From positions 1 through 8,786 of the forward strand of contig CAIOSS010000504.1 of assembly GCA_903860995.1 (NCBI GenBank): a stretch of DNA of 8,786 nucleotides, written 5' to 3'. Source of the stretch: an uncultured delta proteobacterium. Lineage in GTDB: Bacteria; Myxococcota_A; Polyangia; Polyangiales; Ga0077539. Shown piece by piece: positions 1 through 7,017 of the stretch. Within the stretch, counting starts at the first letter, position 1. Each line of letters begins with the position of its first letter. The translations under genes and the position numbers were made by a program. The notes under the pieces are model-generated. The model had not been told where the DNA came from. It did no database searches and was given only the letters and a program-made list of their open reading frames with translations.

Positions 1-460
1 GACACGACGTGCACGTCTCGCCGCCGTTGCAGCTTCCATCGCCGCAGGTCGCAGGGCAGTCGCCGCAGTCGCTCGTGCAACTCGTGCAGCTCTCGCCGCC
101 GCCGCAGGTGCCGTCGCCGCAGGTGCCGGTGCAGTCGCCGCAGTCCTGGCGGCAGGACATGCAGGTCTCGCTGCCGCCGCATCGCGCGTCGCCGCACACG
201 TCCGGCACGCCGAGGTCGGTCGGCGGCACGCCGAGGTCGGCCGGCGCCTTGCCGGTATCGACCGGCGTCACGCCGTCGTCGGCGGGCGGCGCCGCGCGGT
301 CCATCGCGGCCGTGGCGTCGTCGGGGGCGCCCAGGTCGCCGGGAGGCAGCGCGGCGTCGCCGTCGATGGGGGTGGTGTTTCCGCCTCCGCCGCGCGCGCT
401 GCAGCCAAGGGAGAGGGCGATCATGATGCCTGCCGTCAGCCGGCGAACGGATGGATGCAT
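1..460 (-). CDS. Cys-repeat surface lipoprotein, 3' end outside window
   Basis: The frame opens with ATG at 460-458 and stays open to the left edge (153 residues seen, no stop). A good ribosome site, GAGGAAG, lies about 7 bases upstream. Residues 1-20 form a lipoprotein signal: Arg6-Arg7, a hydrophobic stretch, then SLGC with Cys20 as the lipidation site. The -3 residue is Ser rather than the usual Leu, so the lipobox is slightly non-canonical. Residues 21-88 are a low-complexity Asp/Pro/Ala/Gly linker with DLGVP motifs. From residue 89 there are 25-residue units of the form CGDGxCxxGExCxSCxxDCGDC, six cysteines each: two complete and a third cut by the window edge. Such units occur in many secreted myxobacterial proteins, where the cysteines are presumed to be disulphide-bonded. 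I infer an exported, membrane-anchored protein; its function is unknown and any C-terminal domain lies outside the window. Confidence 0.85.
   Translation of the reverse strand, partial: MHPSVRRLTAGIMIALSLGCSARGGGGNTTPIDGDAALPPGDLGAPDDATAAMDRAAPPADDGVTPVDTGKAPADLGVPPTDLGVPDVCGDARCGGSETCMSCRQDCGDCTGTCGDGTCGGGESCTSCTSDCGDCPATCGDGSCNGGETCTSC
2..196 (-). repeat. 75-bp coding repeats, Cys-rich unit x2.6
   Basis: In-frame 75-bp units lie at 196-122, 121-47 and 46-2 (partial), encoding the six-cysteine 25-residue module of the lipoprotein. Unit 1 is the most divergent (CGDARCGGSETC), while units 2 and 3 are closer (CGDGTCGGGESC and CGDGSCNGGETC). The cysteines are invariant: residues 89, 94, 100, 103, 107 and 110, then the same spacing from 114 and from 139. 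The array may continue beyond the left edge. Confidence 0.8.
204..245. repeat. 21-bp tandem duplication in lipoprotein linker
   Basis: Two adjacent 21-bp copies (204-224 and 225-245) differ at one base (GGTCGGTCGGC versus GGTCGGCCGGC). Within the lipoprotein they give ADLGVPP followed by TDLGVPD. This looks like recent slippage in a low-complexity linker, keeping frame. Confidence 0.7.
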
Positions 461-534
461 AAGTACTTCCTCAAGGGTTCGACGCCGCGTCGGAAGCTCA
501 AAGGGTGGAGCGAGCTTCCCGGGCGGCCGAGGTG

Positions 535-562
535 GTCGTAGCCGAGCCCCCTGCATTTGCAA
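535..562 (-). promoter_or_regulatory. candidate promoter for the lipoprotein gene
   Basis: Read on the minus strand, TTGCAA (562-557) is followed after 16 bases by TACGAC (540-535), a partial match to a housekeeping -35/-10 pair (4/6 and 3/6). It lies about 75 bases before the lipoprotein start, in the 461-644 spacer. The spacer otherwise shows no reading frame or strong hairpin. The match is weak by base-by-base standards and depends on the position. Confidence 0.28.
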
Positions 563-644
563 AGCCACCGGAGGGCCCGGCGGGTCGTTGTCAGTCCAGC
601 GGATGCGGCGCGTCGATGTCACGGGCGCATCGTCGCCGGGGCGG

Positions 645-2846
645 TCAGCGCCAGCGGATGACGCCGAGCACGTTGGAGAAGTCGTCGGTCCAGGGGCGGG
701 AGCGCGCGTCGCGGTCGACCCGGCGCCAGCGCCGATCGGCGGCGAGGGCGCCGAGGTGTGCGGGCTCGCGGGCGAGCACCACCCAGGTGGTGGGGATGGG
801 ACCGTCGGGCGACGGGGCGGTGGCGCGGCCGAGGAGGGCCACCAGCCCCGCGTCGCGGGCGAGCGCGGCGACCACGCCGTCGAGCGCGACGTGGCGGTTG
901 GTCACATGGAACGCGATCACCCCGCGGGGATCGGTGCGCGCGAGGTAGAGCGCGAGCGCCTCGCGGGTGACGAGGTGCGTGGGGATCGCGTCGGAGCTGA
1001 AGGCGTCGAGCACGAGCAGGCCGTGGCGGGCGCCTCGGTCGCGCGCGAGGGTGCGGCGGGCGTCGCCGGTGACGACGCTCCACGGGGCGCGGGCGTCGCG
1101 GAGCCAGGTGAAATGGCTGCGGGCGAGGCGGACGACCTCGGGGTCGAGCTCGTAGAAGGTCCAGCGCTGCGCGGGGCGCGCGTGCGCGAGGAGCATGCCC
1201 ACGCCGAGGCCCACGACGCCCACCGAGCGACCGTCGAGGCCGGGGCCCAGCGCGGCCATCACCTGCCCGATGGGGCTCGCCGGGGCGTAGTACGCGACGG
1301 GCTCGCGGCGGCGCTTGGGCGAAAGGTACTGGAGCCCGTGGAGGGTGGTGCCGTGGAGGAATCGCCGGACGCCGCGGGCGTCGTCGACGCGCAGGACGCC
1401 GTAGAAGGTGCGTGATGCGTCGACCACCGCGCGGTCGAAGCGGCCCGCGGCGAGGATGGCGAGGAGCCCGAGCGCGAGGCGCACGCGGCGGCCGATGGCG
1501 GTGAGCACCAGGAGCATCAGCGGGGCGCCGAAGCGAACCAGCGAGGGAGCGCGGGTCATTTCGGGGGCGCGGGCGAGGGCCACGGCGAGCGCGCCGACGG
1601 CCACCGGGACGAGCGCGTCGGCGAGCGTCCAGCGGCGGACCACGGGGCGCGGGGCGCGGGGGGCGAGGACGGCGCCCGGGTCGACGCCGACGGAGCGCAG
1701 GAAGGCCTCCTCGCGCTCGCGCCGATCGGGCAGCGGCGGGGCTTCGGGGATGAGCAGCACGGCGAGCGCCATGACGAGGGGATACTCGGTGACGCGCACG
1801 AAGAGGCGCGGGGCGAGGAGGGCGTTGAAGGCCCCGCCGAGGGCGCCGCCGACGGCGAGCGCGAGCTGGAAGGCGGTGACCGACCCGGCGGCGTGGCGGG
1901 TGCGCGCGAGCTCGCCGTGGAGGATGTACGCCGTGGCGGCGAAGAGGCACAGGTGGCCGACGGCGATGGGCAGCCGGGTGGCCACCTGCGGCGCCGTGAA
2001 CAGGAACATCATCACGAGCAGCGAGAGGTACGGCGCCGCGACGCGCGGCGACGGGGCCCCCGGCGGGCGCGCGAAGACGACGATGAAGCTCGCGAGGTAG
2101 ATGGCCAGCGGCGCGACCCAGAGCAGCGGGAAGGACCCCACGTCCGTGGCCAGGTGCGTGGTGACCCCGAGCATCAGGCTCGACGGGACGAAGGCGAGGG
2201 CGACGAAGCGCAGCCAGACGGCGCGGGGGGTGCGCGCCGGGGGAGGGGCGCCGTCGGCGGCGTCGGGGGGCGTGCGGCGGACGTCCCACGCGGCGCGCGC
2301 GACCAGGGTGACGTAGGCGACGTAGGCCGCGGCGAAGAGGCGCGACTGCGCTCGGAGCGGGAGCAGCGGTTCGAGCAGCAGGGGGTAGGCGAGCAGCGCG
2401 ACGAGGCTGCCGACGTTGCTGGCCGCGAGCAGGGGCCGCGGGTCGGCGCCCGAGGCCCGGGTGTACCAGCGCTGGAGGAGCGGCGCGCCGGTGGAGAGCA
2501 GCACGAAGAGGGCAGCGACGCGCAGGGCGAGGGCGGCGAGGATCCAGCGGGTGAGGTCGCCGTCCGGCGGCGGCGCGAGGCCCGCGAAGGAGAGGGGCAG
2601 CGCGGCGATCGAGAGGGCGAGGAGCGCGACGTGAAGGAGGGGAAGGGCCCGCGGTCCGACGAGGGCGGGCGCGAGGTGGGCGTAGGCGTAGCCCGCGAGC
2701 AGGGCGCACTGGAAGAAGACGACGCAGGTGTTCCAGAGCGCGGGCACGCCGCCGGTGAGGGGCAGCAAGGCGCGCGCGACCATGGGCTGCACGGCGAAGA
2801 GCAGCGCCGAGCCGAGGAGCGTCGCGAGCGTGAACCGGCGCAGCAT
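645..2846 (-). CDS. Membrane-fused spermidine-synthase-like protein
   Basis: This 733-residue protein starts at ATG 2846-2844 (MLRRFTLATLLG) with a modest GGCGAGA ribosome site. An in-frame ATG 132 bases further upstream adds a 44-residue tail that looks non-coding and reaches into the divergent gene, so I reject it. Residues 1 to about 470 hold roughly ten or eleven membrane segments, including the N-terminal signature VQPMVARALLPLTGG typical of 'fused MFS/spermidine synthase' proteins. Residues about 480-733 are an aminopropyltransferase/methyltransferase fold. It shows the nucleotide-binding loop VVGLGVG (544-550), the acidic YELDPE (565-570), GDAR (594-597), the active-site-like LDAFSSDAIP (613-622) and the conserved end WTDDFSN (719-725). 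By family it should bind S-adenosylmethionine or its decarboxylated form. The DAFSSD motif departs from the DSSDP of true spermidine synthases, so the substrate is uncertain. No other polyamine gene is present here. The gene is divergent from the metallophosphoesterase gene, 97 bp away. Confidence 0.9.
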   Translation of the reverse strand: MLRRFTLATLLGSALLFAVQPMVARALLPLTGGVPALWNTCVVFFQCALLAGYAYAHLAPALVGPRALPLLHVALLALSIAALPLSFAGLAPPPDGDLTRWILAALALRVAALFVLLSTGAPLLQRWYTRASGADPRPLLAASNVGSLVALLAYPLLLEPLLPLRAQSRLFAAAYVAYVTLVARAAWDVRRTPPDAADGAPPPARTPRAVWLRFVALAFVPSSLMLGVTTHLATDVGSFPLLWVAPLAIYLASFIVVFARPPGAPSPRVAAPYLSLLVMMFLFTAPQVATRLPIAVGHLCLFAATAYILHGELARTRHAAGSVTAFQLALAVGGALGGAFNALLAPRLFVRVTEYPLVMALAVLLIPEAPPLPDRREREEAFLRSVGVDPGAVLAPRAPRPVVRRWTLADALVPVAVGALAVALARAPEMTRAPSLVRFGAPLMLLVLTAIGRRVRLALGLLAILAAGRFDRAVVDASRTFYGVLRVDDARGVRRFLHGTTLHGLQYLSPKRRREPVAYYAPASPIGQVMAALGPGLDGRSVGVVGLGVGMLLAHARPAQRWTFYELDPEVVRLARSHFTWLRDARAPWSVVTGDARRTLARDRGARHGLLVLDAFSSDAIPTHLVTREALALYLARTDPRGVIAFHVTNRHVALDGVVAALARDAGLVALLGRATAPSPDGPIPTTWVVLAREPAHLGALAADRRWRRVDRDARSRPWTDDFSNVLGVIRWR

Positions 2847-2943
2847 CGGATCTGTCTCGCCGATGCGTGGCGCGATCGCAACGCCGATCACGCGACCGCC
2901 ACCCCTGGCCCCGGCGCAACAGACGGCGGACACTTCGGTGCCC

Positions 2944-4545
2944 ATGCGAGGACCCACCCTTCGTCTCGTCTGCGTCAACGACGTCTACTCGCTCGACAAC
3001 CTGCCCCGCCTCCGCAGCCTCGTACGGCGCTTCGCCACGGTCGACCCGGCCGACGGATTCATCACCACGCTCGCGGGGGATTTCGTCGCGCCCAGCCTGC
3101 TGTCGAGCCTCGACCAGGGCGCCGGGATGGTCGACTGCCTCAACGCCATCCCCATCGACTACGTGTGCTTCGGCAACCACGAGCAGGACGTCCCCGCGGA
3201 GGCGCTCGCCGCGCGGGTGCGCCAGTTTCGGGGCGCCTGGCTCAACACCAACGTCCCTGGCTACGAGCCCGCGCTGCCCGCCTCGCGGGTCGTCACGGTG
3301 CAGGGCGAGGGGACGCGCGCCGTGCGCGTGGGCCTCGTCGGGGTCGTCACCGAGGACCCGTCGCTCTACCGCCCTGGCGCCTTCGGCGGGCTCCCGATGC
3401 TCCCCGCCAACGCCACCGCCCTCGACGCGGGGCGGCGCCTCGTCGACGACCAGGGCTGCGCGTGCGTGCTGGCGCTCACCCACCAGTCGCTGGCCCGCGA
3501 CCGGGCGCTCGCGATGGCGCAGGGCGATCCGCCGGTGCCGGTCGTCGTCGGCGGGCACGAGCACGAGCCGTACATCGAGCAGGTGGGCAGCGCGAGGGTG
3601 GTGAAGGCCGGCACCGACGCCCTCTACGCCGCGGTGGTCGACCTCGCGTGGCCCGCCGAGGCGCCCGCCGGGGGCCCCGACCTCCCGACGGTGTCGGTGC
3701 GCCTCGAACCCGTCCACGACTACGCGGACGACCCCGCGCTGCGGGCCCTCGTCGAGCGGCACATGCTCCCCGTGAAGGCCCTGCACGCGGCGACCTTCCT
3801 GCGCCTCGCGCCGGGCTCGACGCTCTCGTCGGTCGGCGCCCGGCATCGGCAGACCTCCGTCGGCTCGCTCATCGCCAACTGCGTGCGCGACGACCTCTGC
3901 GCCGACGCGTGCCTCATCAACGGCGGCGGCATCCGCGCCGGTCGCGAGTACACCGAGACCTTCACCTACGGCGACCTGGAGGCCGAGCTGCCCTTCGCCA
4001 ACGAGGTGGTCGTCGTGACCATGCCGGGGCGCGTGCTGCGCGAGGCCGTAGCGGAGTCCCGGGCGAGCGCGCCGCGGCCGGCGCCGGGCTTCCTCCAGGT
4101 GGACGCCGGGGTGGTGGTGGACGCCCAGCAGCGGGTGATCACGGTGCAGGGCGAGGCCCTCGACGACGCGCGAGAGTACCGGGTGGCGACGGTGCGGGTG
4201 CTCTTCGACGGGATGGACAACGTGGCGCCGCTCACCCGCTTCGCGCAGGAGAACCCCGGGCGCGTCCCGCCGAGGGACAGCGGTCGGGAGCTCAAGATGA
4301 TCGTCGTCGAGGCCTTCTCGCTCGCGCTCTGGCGGGAGATCGGCGGCTTCGTGCGGGTCGACGCAGACTGCGACGCGAGGGTGTCGGCCGACGAGCTGCG
4401 CCAGGCCATCCTGGAGGCCTCCGGGGCCCCGGCGCCAGCGCTCCTGGTCGACGGCATCTTCGGCGCCCTCGACGCCGACCACGACGGGACCATCACCGCG
4501 GCCGAGGCCCGCGAGCACGTCGACTGCGCGCCGCCGCGGGAGTGA
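2944..4545 (+). CDS. 5'-nucleotidase-like metallophosphoesterase with C-terminal EF-hands
   Basis: This is a 533-residue protein. The N-terminal calcineurin-like phosphoesterase domain shows NDVY (12-15), GDFVAPS (45-51), the GNHE signature (77-80), TH (179-180) and GGHEHE (203-208), which supply metal ligands Asp13, Asp46, Asn78, His180, His205 and His207. The 5'-nucleotidase C-terminal domain follows, with the substrate-site motif INGGGIR (325-331). Residues 473-484 (DADCDARVSADE) and 510-521 (DADHDGTITAAE) are two EF-hand loops, the second fully canonical. Oddities: the usual D-x-H of motif I is D-x-Tyr here, and there is no signal peptide, so the protein is probably cytoplasmic, whereas most bacterial 5'-nucleotidases are exported. 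By family it would hydrolyse phosphate esters such as nucleotides using two metal ions. The EF-hands suggest calcium binding (inference). GTG at 2938 is an alternative start and sits 7 bases after GGCGGA. Longer upstream extensions would overlap the divergent gene and are not protein-like. Confidence 0.9.
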   Translation: MRGPTLRLVCVNDVYSLDNLPRLRSLVRRFATVDPADGFITTLAGDFVAPSLLSSLDQGAGMVDCLNAIPIDYVCFGNHEQDVPAEALAARVRQFRGAWLNTNVPGYEPALPASRVVTVQGEGTRAVRVGLVGVVTEDPSLYRPGAFGGLPMLPANATALDAGRRLVDDQGCACVLALTHQSLARDRALAMAQGDPPVPVVVGGHEHEPYIEQVGSARVVKAGTDALYAAVVDLAWPAEAPAGGPDLPTVSVRLEPVHDYADDPALRALVERHMLPVKALHAATFLRLAPGSTLSSVGARHRQTSVGSLIANCVRDDLCADACLINGGGIRAGREYTETFTYGDLEAELPFANEVVVVTMPGRVLREAVAESRASAPRPAPGFLQVDAGVVVDAQQRVITVQGEALDDAREYRVATVRVLFDGMDNVAPLTRFAQENPGRVPPRDSGRELKMIVVEAFSLALWREIGGFVRVDADCDARVSADELRQAILEASGAPAPALLVDGIFGALDADHDGTITAAEAREHVDCAPPRE

Positions 4546-4555
4546 GCGCGCCGCA

Positions 4556-4584
4556 TTGACGGCAGGGCGCTCGGGCAACAGTCA
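4556..4584 (+). promoter_or_regulatory. candidate promoter for the PH-like gene
   Basis: A strong -35-like TTGACG (4556-4561) sits in the 109-bp gap before the PH-like gene. The expected -10 position, 15-17 bases on, offers only the weak AACAGT (4577-4582) or CAGTCA (4579-4584). This could give the small gene its own promoter rather than read-through from the metallophosphoesterase gene. Confidence 0.3.
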
Positions 4585-4654
4585 GGGCTGGAGGCAGGCC
4601 CGCCGCGCACGCCCGCGGCGCCGGGCGCTGCGCTCGTCGACGGAGGTTCTCCCC

Positions 4655-5104
4655 ATGGCAACGATCGAAATCAAGGATTCCGCGCTCCTCGTCACCATCG
4701 AAGGGCTCGACAAGGTGATGGCGCTGCGGAGCTCGATCACGGTGCCGCTGGCGCACATCACCGGGGTCACGGCGCGGCCCGACATCTCCAAGCTGATGTA
4801 CATGCCTGTCGAGGCGCAGTTTCGCGGGGTGCAGAACCCGGGGCGCGTGCTGGTGGGCACGCTGGTGATGGCCGACGGTACGGGCCACGTGTTCTGCGAC
4901 GTGCACGACGACACCCGGGCGCTCGCGATCGACCTCCAGCACGACGAGTTCAAGCGGATCATCATCGAGGTGTCCGACCGCACGCCCGAGGAGGCGCGCG
5001 ACCTCATCCTCGCGGCGGTCGGCCCGGGCGTCGGTCCCGCCGCGCTGGAGGCCGACCGGAAGGCCGACGAGCCGCGGCGCGTTCCGGCGGGCACCAGCCG
5101 TTAG
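4655..5104 (+). CDS. Small PH-fold-like protein of unknown role
   Basis: The 149-residue protein starts at ATG 4655, with a perfect GGAGG (4642-4646) 8 bases upstream. The frame extends further upstream to 4556, but that stretch lacks a ribosome site and is Arg-rich, so I discard it. The first 125 or so residues alternate short beta-strand patterns (IEIKDSALLVTIEG, SITVPLAHITGVTA, VLVGTLVMADGTGHVFCDV) and then a helix (PEEARDLILAAV). This layout resembles small bacterial pleckstrin-homology-like proteins of unknown function, especially the 'VPLAHITGV' strand followed by a Gly-rich hairpin. The last 20 or so residues are charged and probably disordered. There is no signal peptide or membrane segment, so it should be cytosolic. 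The fold assignment rests on pattern recall only. It is convergent with the 192-residue gene, with a 31-bp gap. Confidence 0.82.
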   Translation: MATIEIKDSALLVTIEGLDKVMALRSSITVPLAHITGVTARPDISKLMYMPVEAQFRGVQNPGRVLVGTLVMADGTGHVFCDVHDDTRALAIDLQHDEFKRIIIEVSDRTPEEARDLILAAVGPGVGPAALEADRKADEPRRVPAGTSR

Positions 5105-5118
5105 CGCAACCCCCCCAA

Positions 5119-5137
5119 GAGACGAGGTCCCTCGCTC
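5119..5137. terminator. candidate bidirectional terminator hairpin
   Basis: In the 31-bp gap between two convergent genes, GAG-a-CGAG (5119-5126) can pair with CTCG-CTC (5131-5137) around a GTCC loop, giving seven pairs with one bulged A. A second small stem, CGCTC/GAGCG (5133-5137 with 5142-5146), competes with it. No T-tract follows on either strand, so intrinsic termination would be weak. The position between convergent stops is the main support. Confidence 0.3.
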
Positions 5138-5714
5138 AGCCGAGCGGGCGCAGATACTCGAACTTCGGCGCGCGGAGGTCTTCCGCCGTGAGCCCGAAGC
5201 TGTCGTCGCGCGGGATCAGGTAGATCACGTCGGCCTTCACCGACGCCCAGCTGATCATGCCGAGCGAGTTGAGCAGCCGGGCGAAGGTCTCTCGCTTCCA
5301 CAGCGCCGCTTCGGGCACGTTGCATGCGTGCGCGAACGAGCGCTCGCTCGGGGTGCCGTGCTGCAGCAGCAGGGCCATGGTGAAGGTCATGTAGCGGTGG
5401 TCGCCACGGTAGGGATCGGCGGGCCCCGACGGCGTGCGCCGCGCGCCCTCGAGCGTGGTCATGCCCCCGGACCACATGTTGAAGTCGTTGAGCGCCCGGC
5501 CGTCGTCGTCGAAGAAGTCCCAGCACCCGCTGATGGCGTACTGGAGCCGCCCCTGGAGCAGCTGCGAGACGTCGCGGTAGAGGCGCCACTTGTCGCGGCG
5601 CGAGGAGTGCGCCGGGTGCTGCTCGATGAGCTGCTGGAGGTGCGCGCGCAGCGGGTCGCCGGGCACCATCTGGAGGCACAGCTCGAGCGCGAAGATGGAG
5701 TGCGTGAATCCCAT
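5136..5714 (-). CDS. Soluble protein of unknown function, last gene of operon
   Basis: The 192-residue protein starts at ATG 5714-5712, after GAGAGG with a spacing of about 7 bases. It begins 10 bp after the stop of the 430-residue membrane protein, so it is almost certainly co-transcribed. I do not recognise the family. The N-terminal half looks helical (FALELCLQMVPGDPLRAHLQ and a Leu-rich RDVSQLLQGRLQYAI). An aromatic/acidic centre follows, CWDFFDDDGRALNDFNMWSG (about 64-83). The C-terminal half is a mix of helices and a short strand (ADVIYLIP). There is no signal peptide, membrane segment or recognisable catalytic motif, so it is probably cytoplasmic. The FDDDG and DFN acidic residues could bind metal, but that is only a possibility. 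The operon context suggests it is a partner of the membrane protein and oxygenase upstream. Confidence 0.85.
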   Translation of the reverse strand: MGFTHSIFALELCLQMVPGDPLRAHLQQLIEQHPAHSSRRDKWRLYRDVSQLLQGRLQYAISGCWDFFDDDGRALNDFNMWSGGMTTLEGARRTPSGPADPYRGDHRYMTFTMALLLQHGTPSERSFAHACNVPEAALWKRETFARLLNSLGMISWASVKADVIYLIPRDDSFGLTAEDLRAPKFEYLRPLG

Positions 5715-5724
5715 CGCGTGCCTC

Positions 5725-7017
5725 TCAGCCCCCGCCCCAGGAGCCGGAGGAGCGGTTCCATGACCCGCGGCGGTCGAAGGCGACGCCGAGGACGGACACC
5801 CCCGCGACGACCAGCAGCACCTGACCGAAGGCCGGCGGCGGGGCCGCGCGCGAGAACACCGTGGCGCGGCGCAGGGGGCGGTAGGTGCGCGCGATGGCGT
5901 TGACCTGCCACGCCTCGGTGGCCTCCGGCGCCGCGGGCGCCCAGGGGTAGTGGCGCCAGAATCCCTCGTGGCTCATCGGGTCGCCGCCGTAGTAGACGCG
6001 GCCGTCGGTGTACTCCACGGAGAAGGCGTCGAGGGCGAGGGCCGACACCGCGATGCCCGCCGCGACGAGGTCGACCATGTCGTCGTTGAGGTCGTCGAGC
6101 TCGGGCAGCGCCGAGGTCGAAGCGACGACGTACAGCAGCCGGTAGATGCCGCCGCCCCGGAGCGCCGCCGCGGTGGGCAGCGAGGCCATGTAGCGGTTGT
6201 CGAAGTGGGTCTCCTGGTCGACGGCCGCGGCGAGGCGGGCGCGGTCGAGCACGAGGCAGGGCGGCGCCGGGGCCGGGCGCAGGGACCGCCCCCGCTGGAA
6301 GTCGGGCTGGTGATGGGCCACGGCGGCGAGCGTGAGGTGCGACGGCACGACGCCCAGCGGGTGCGGCCAGTTGGCGATGCCGAAGACCGGCTCGAAGACC
6401 TCCGAGGCGCCCGCGGCGAAGGCGACGGCCTCGGGGCCGGGCAGGTCGACGACGAGGCCCGCGGCGGGGGCGCGCCCGCGGAAGAGGCTCGCCACCGAGG
6501 CGCCGACGAGGAAGGCGCGGCGCATCGCGGGGGTGGCCATCGCGCGGAGCTGCTCGGCGAGCGGGACGAAGGCGACGTTCTCCTCGGCGAGGTTGGTCGT
6601 CGGGCGCGCCGCGGGGGACTCGAAGAGCGTGCGGTCGTGGAGGTGGGCCCAGGTCTGCGGCGTGGTGTCGGCGATGAGCGACGCCAGCATCGAGGGGGCC
6701 TGGAGCTGCACCGCGAAGCCCTCGTAGAGCAGCGCGCGGTCGCGGGCGCCGAGGTTCCAGCCGTAGCGGCGCTGGGCGCCGAGGGAGGACTCCGGGCGGC
6801 GCTCGGGGTCGGGCTCGACGCTGGCCACGATGCCCACCCCGCAGACCGCGACGCCGCCGAGCACCCCGGCGCCCACGAGGAGGTTGCGCATCGCCGAGCG
6901 GCGCGACATCGCGGCGGCCTCGTCCTGGAGCGCGCGGTTCCACCAGCGGGCTCCGACCAGGCCGGGCTCGGCGATGGCGACGTCGCGCTCGAAGGCCGGG
7001 CGGTGCTCGTCGCTCAC
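5725..7017 (-). CDS. Membrane-anchored protein of unknown function
   Basis: This is a 430-residue protein, second in the operon. The chosen start is GTG 7017-7015, whose GTGA overlaps the stop of the oxygenase gene, which suggests translational coupling. ATG at 6909-6907 (residue 37) is a serious alternative. It has GAGG 8 bases upstream and would place SRRSAMRNLLVGAG right at the N-terminus, like a twin-arginine export signal. Residues 46-66 are hydrophobic (LLVGAGVLGGVAVCGVG). A large domain follows (about 68-390) with YGWNLGARDRALLYEG, GIANWPHPLG, FDNRYMASLP and a tyrosine-rich SVEYTDGRVYYGGDPMSHEG. A second hydrophobic segment lies near 394-413 (GQVLLVVAGVSVLGVAF), and the protein ends in a Ser/Gly/Trp tail, NRSSGSWGGG. 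The family is not recognised. The topology suggests a domain held between two membrane anchors, on the outside if the RR motif or positive-inside rule is followed (inference). Confidence 0.85.
   Translation of the reverse strand: MSDEHRPAFERDVAIAEPGLVGARWWNRALQDEAAAMSRRSAMRNLLVGAGVLGGVAVCGVGIVASVEPDPERRPESSLGAQRRYGWNLGARDRALLYEGFAVQLQAPSMLASLIADTTPQTWAHLHDRTLFESPAARPTTNLAEENVAFVPLAEQLRAMATPAMRRAFLVGASVASLFRGRAPAAGLVVDLPGPEAVAFAAGASEVFEPVFGIANWPHPLGVVPSHLTLAAVAHHQPDFQRGRSLRPAPAPPCLVLDRARLAAAVDQETHFDNRYMASLPTAAALRGGGIYRLLYVVASTSALPELDDLNDDMVDLVAAGIAVSALALDAFSVEYTDGRVYYGGDPMSHEGFWRHYPWAPAAPEATEAWQVNAIARTYRPLRRATVFSRAAPPPAFGQVLLVVAGVSVLGVAFDRRGSWNRSSGSWGGG

Noticed and set aside
9..1415. A 468-residue open frame on the plus strand
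   Set aside because: It is antisense to the Cys-repeat lipoprotein and the fusion gene. The Pro/Gln/Ser repeats are simply the complement of the Cys-rich repeats.
2872..2879. GCGATCGC palindrome between the divergent genes
   Set aside because: A single copy of a GC-rich 8-mer in GC-rich DNA. There is no second site or spacing to suggest an operator.
1893..4559. An 888-residue open frame on the plus strand
   Set aside because: It is antisense to the membrane-fusion gene, then out of frame in the metallophosphoesterase gene, with Arg/Gly/Glu-rich low-complexity sequence. It is a shadow.
619..4578. A 1319-residue open frame on the minus strand spanning two genes
   Set aside because: It is Arg/Pro/Ala-rich and runs across the spermidine-synthase-like gene in another frame and antisense to the metallophosphoesterase gene. 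No domain is recognisable. It is an artefact of very high GC.
5101..5679. Second 192-residue minus-strand frame overlapping the orphan gene
   Set aside because: Same length by coincidence. It is Arg/Ala/Pro-rich with no ribosome site, and the frame at 5714-5136 has the ribosome site and balanced composition.
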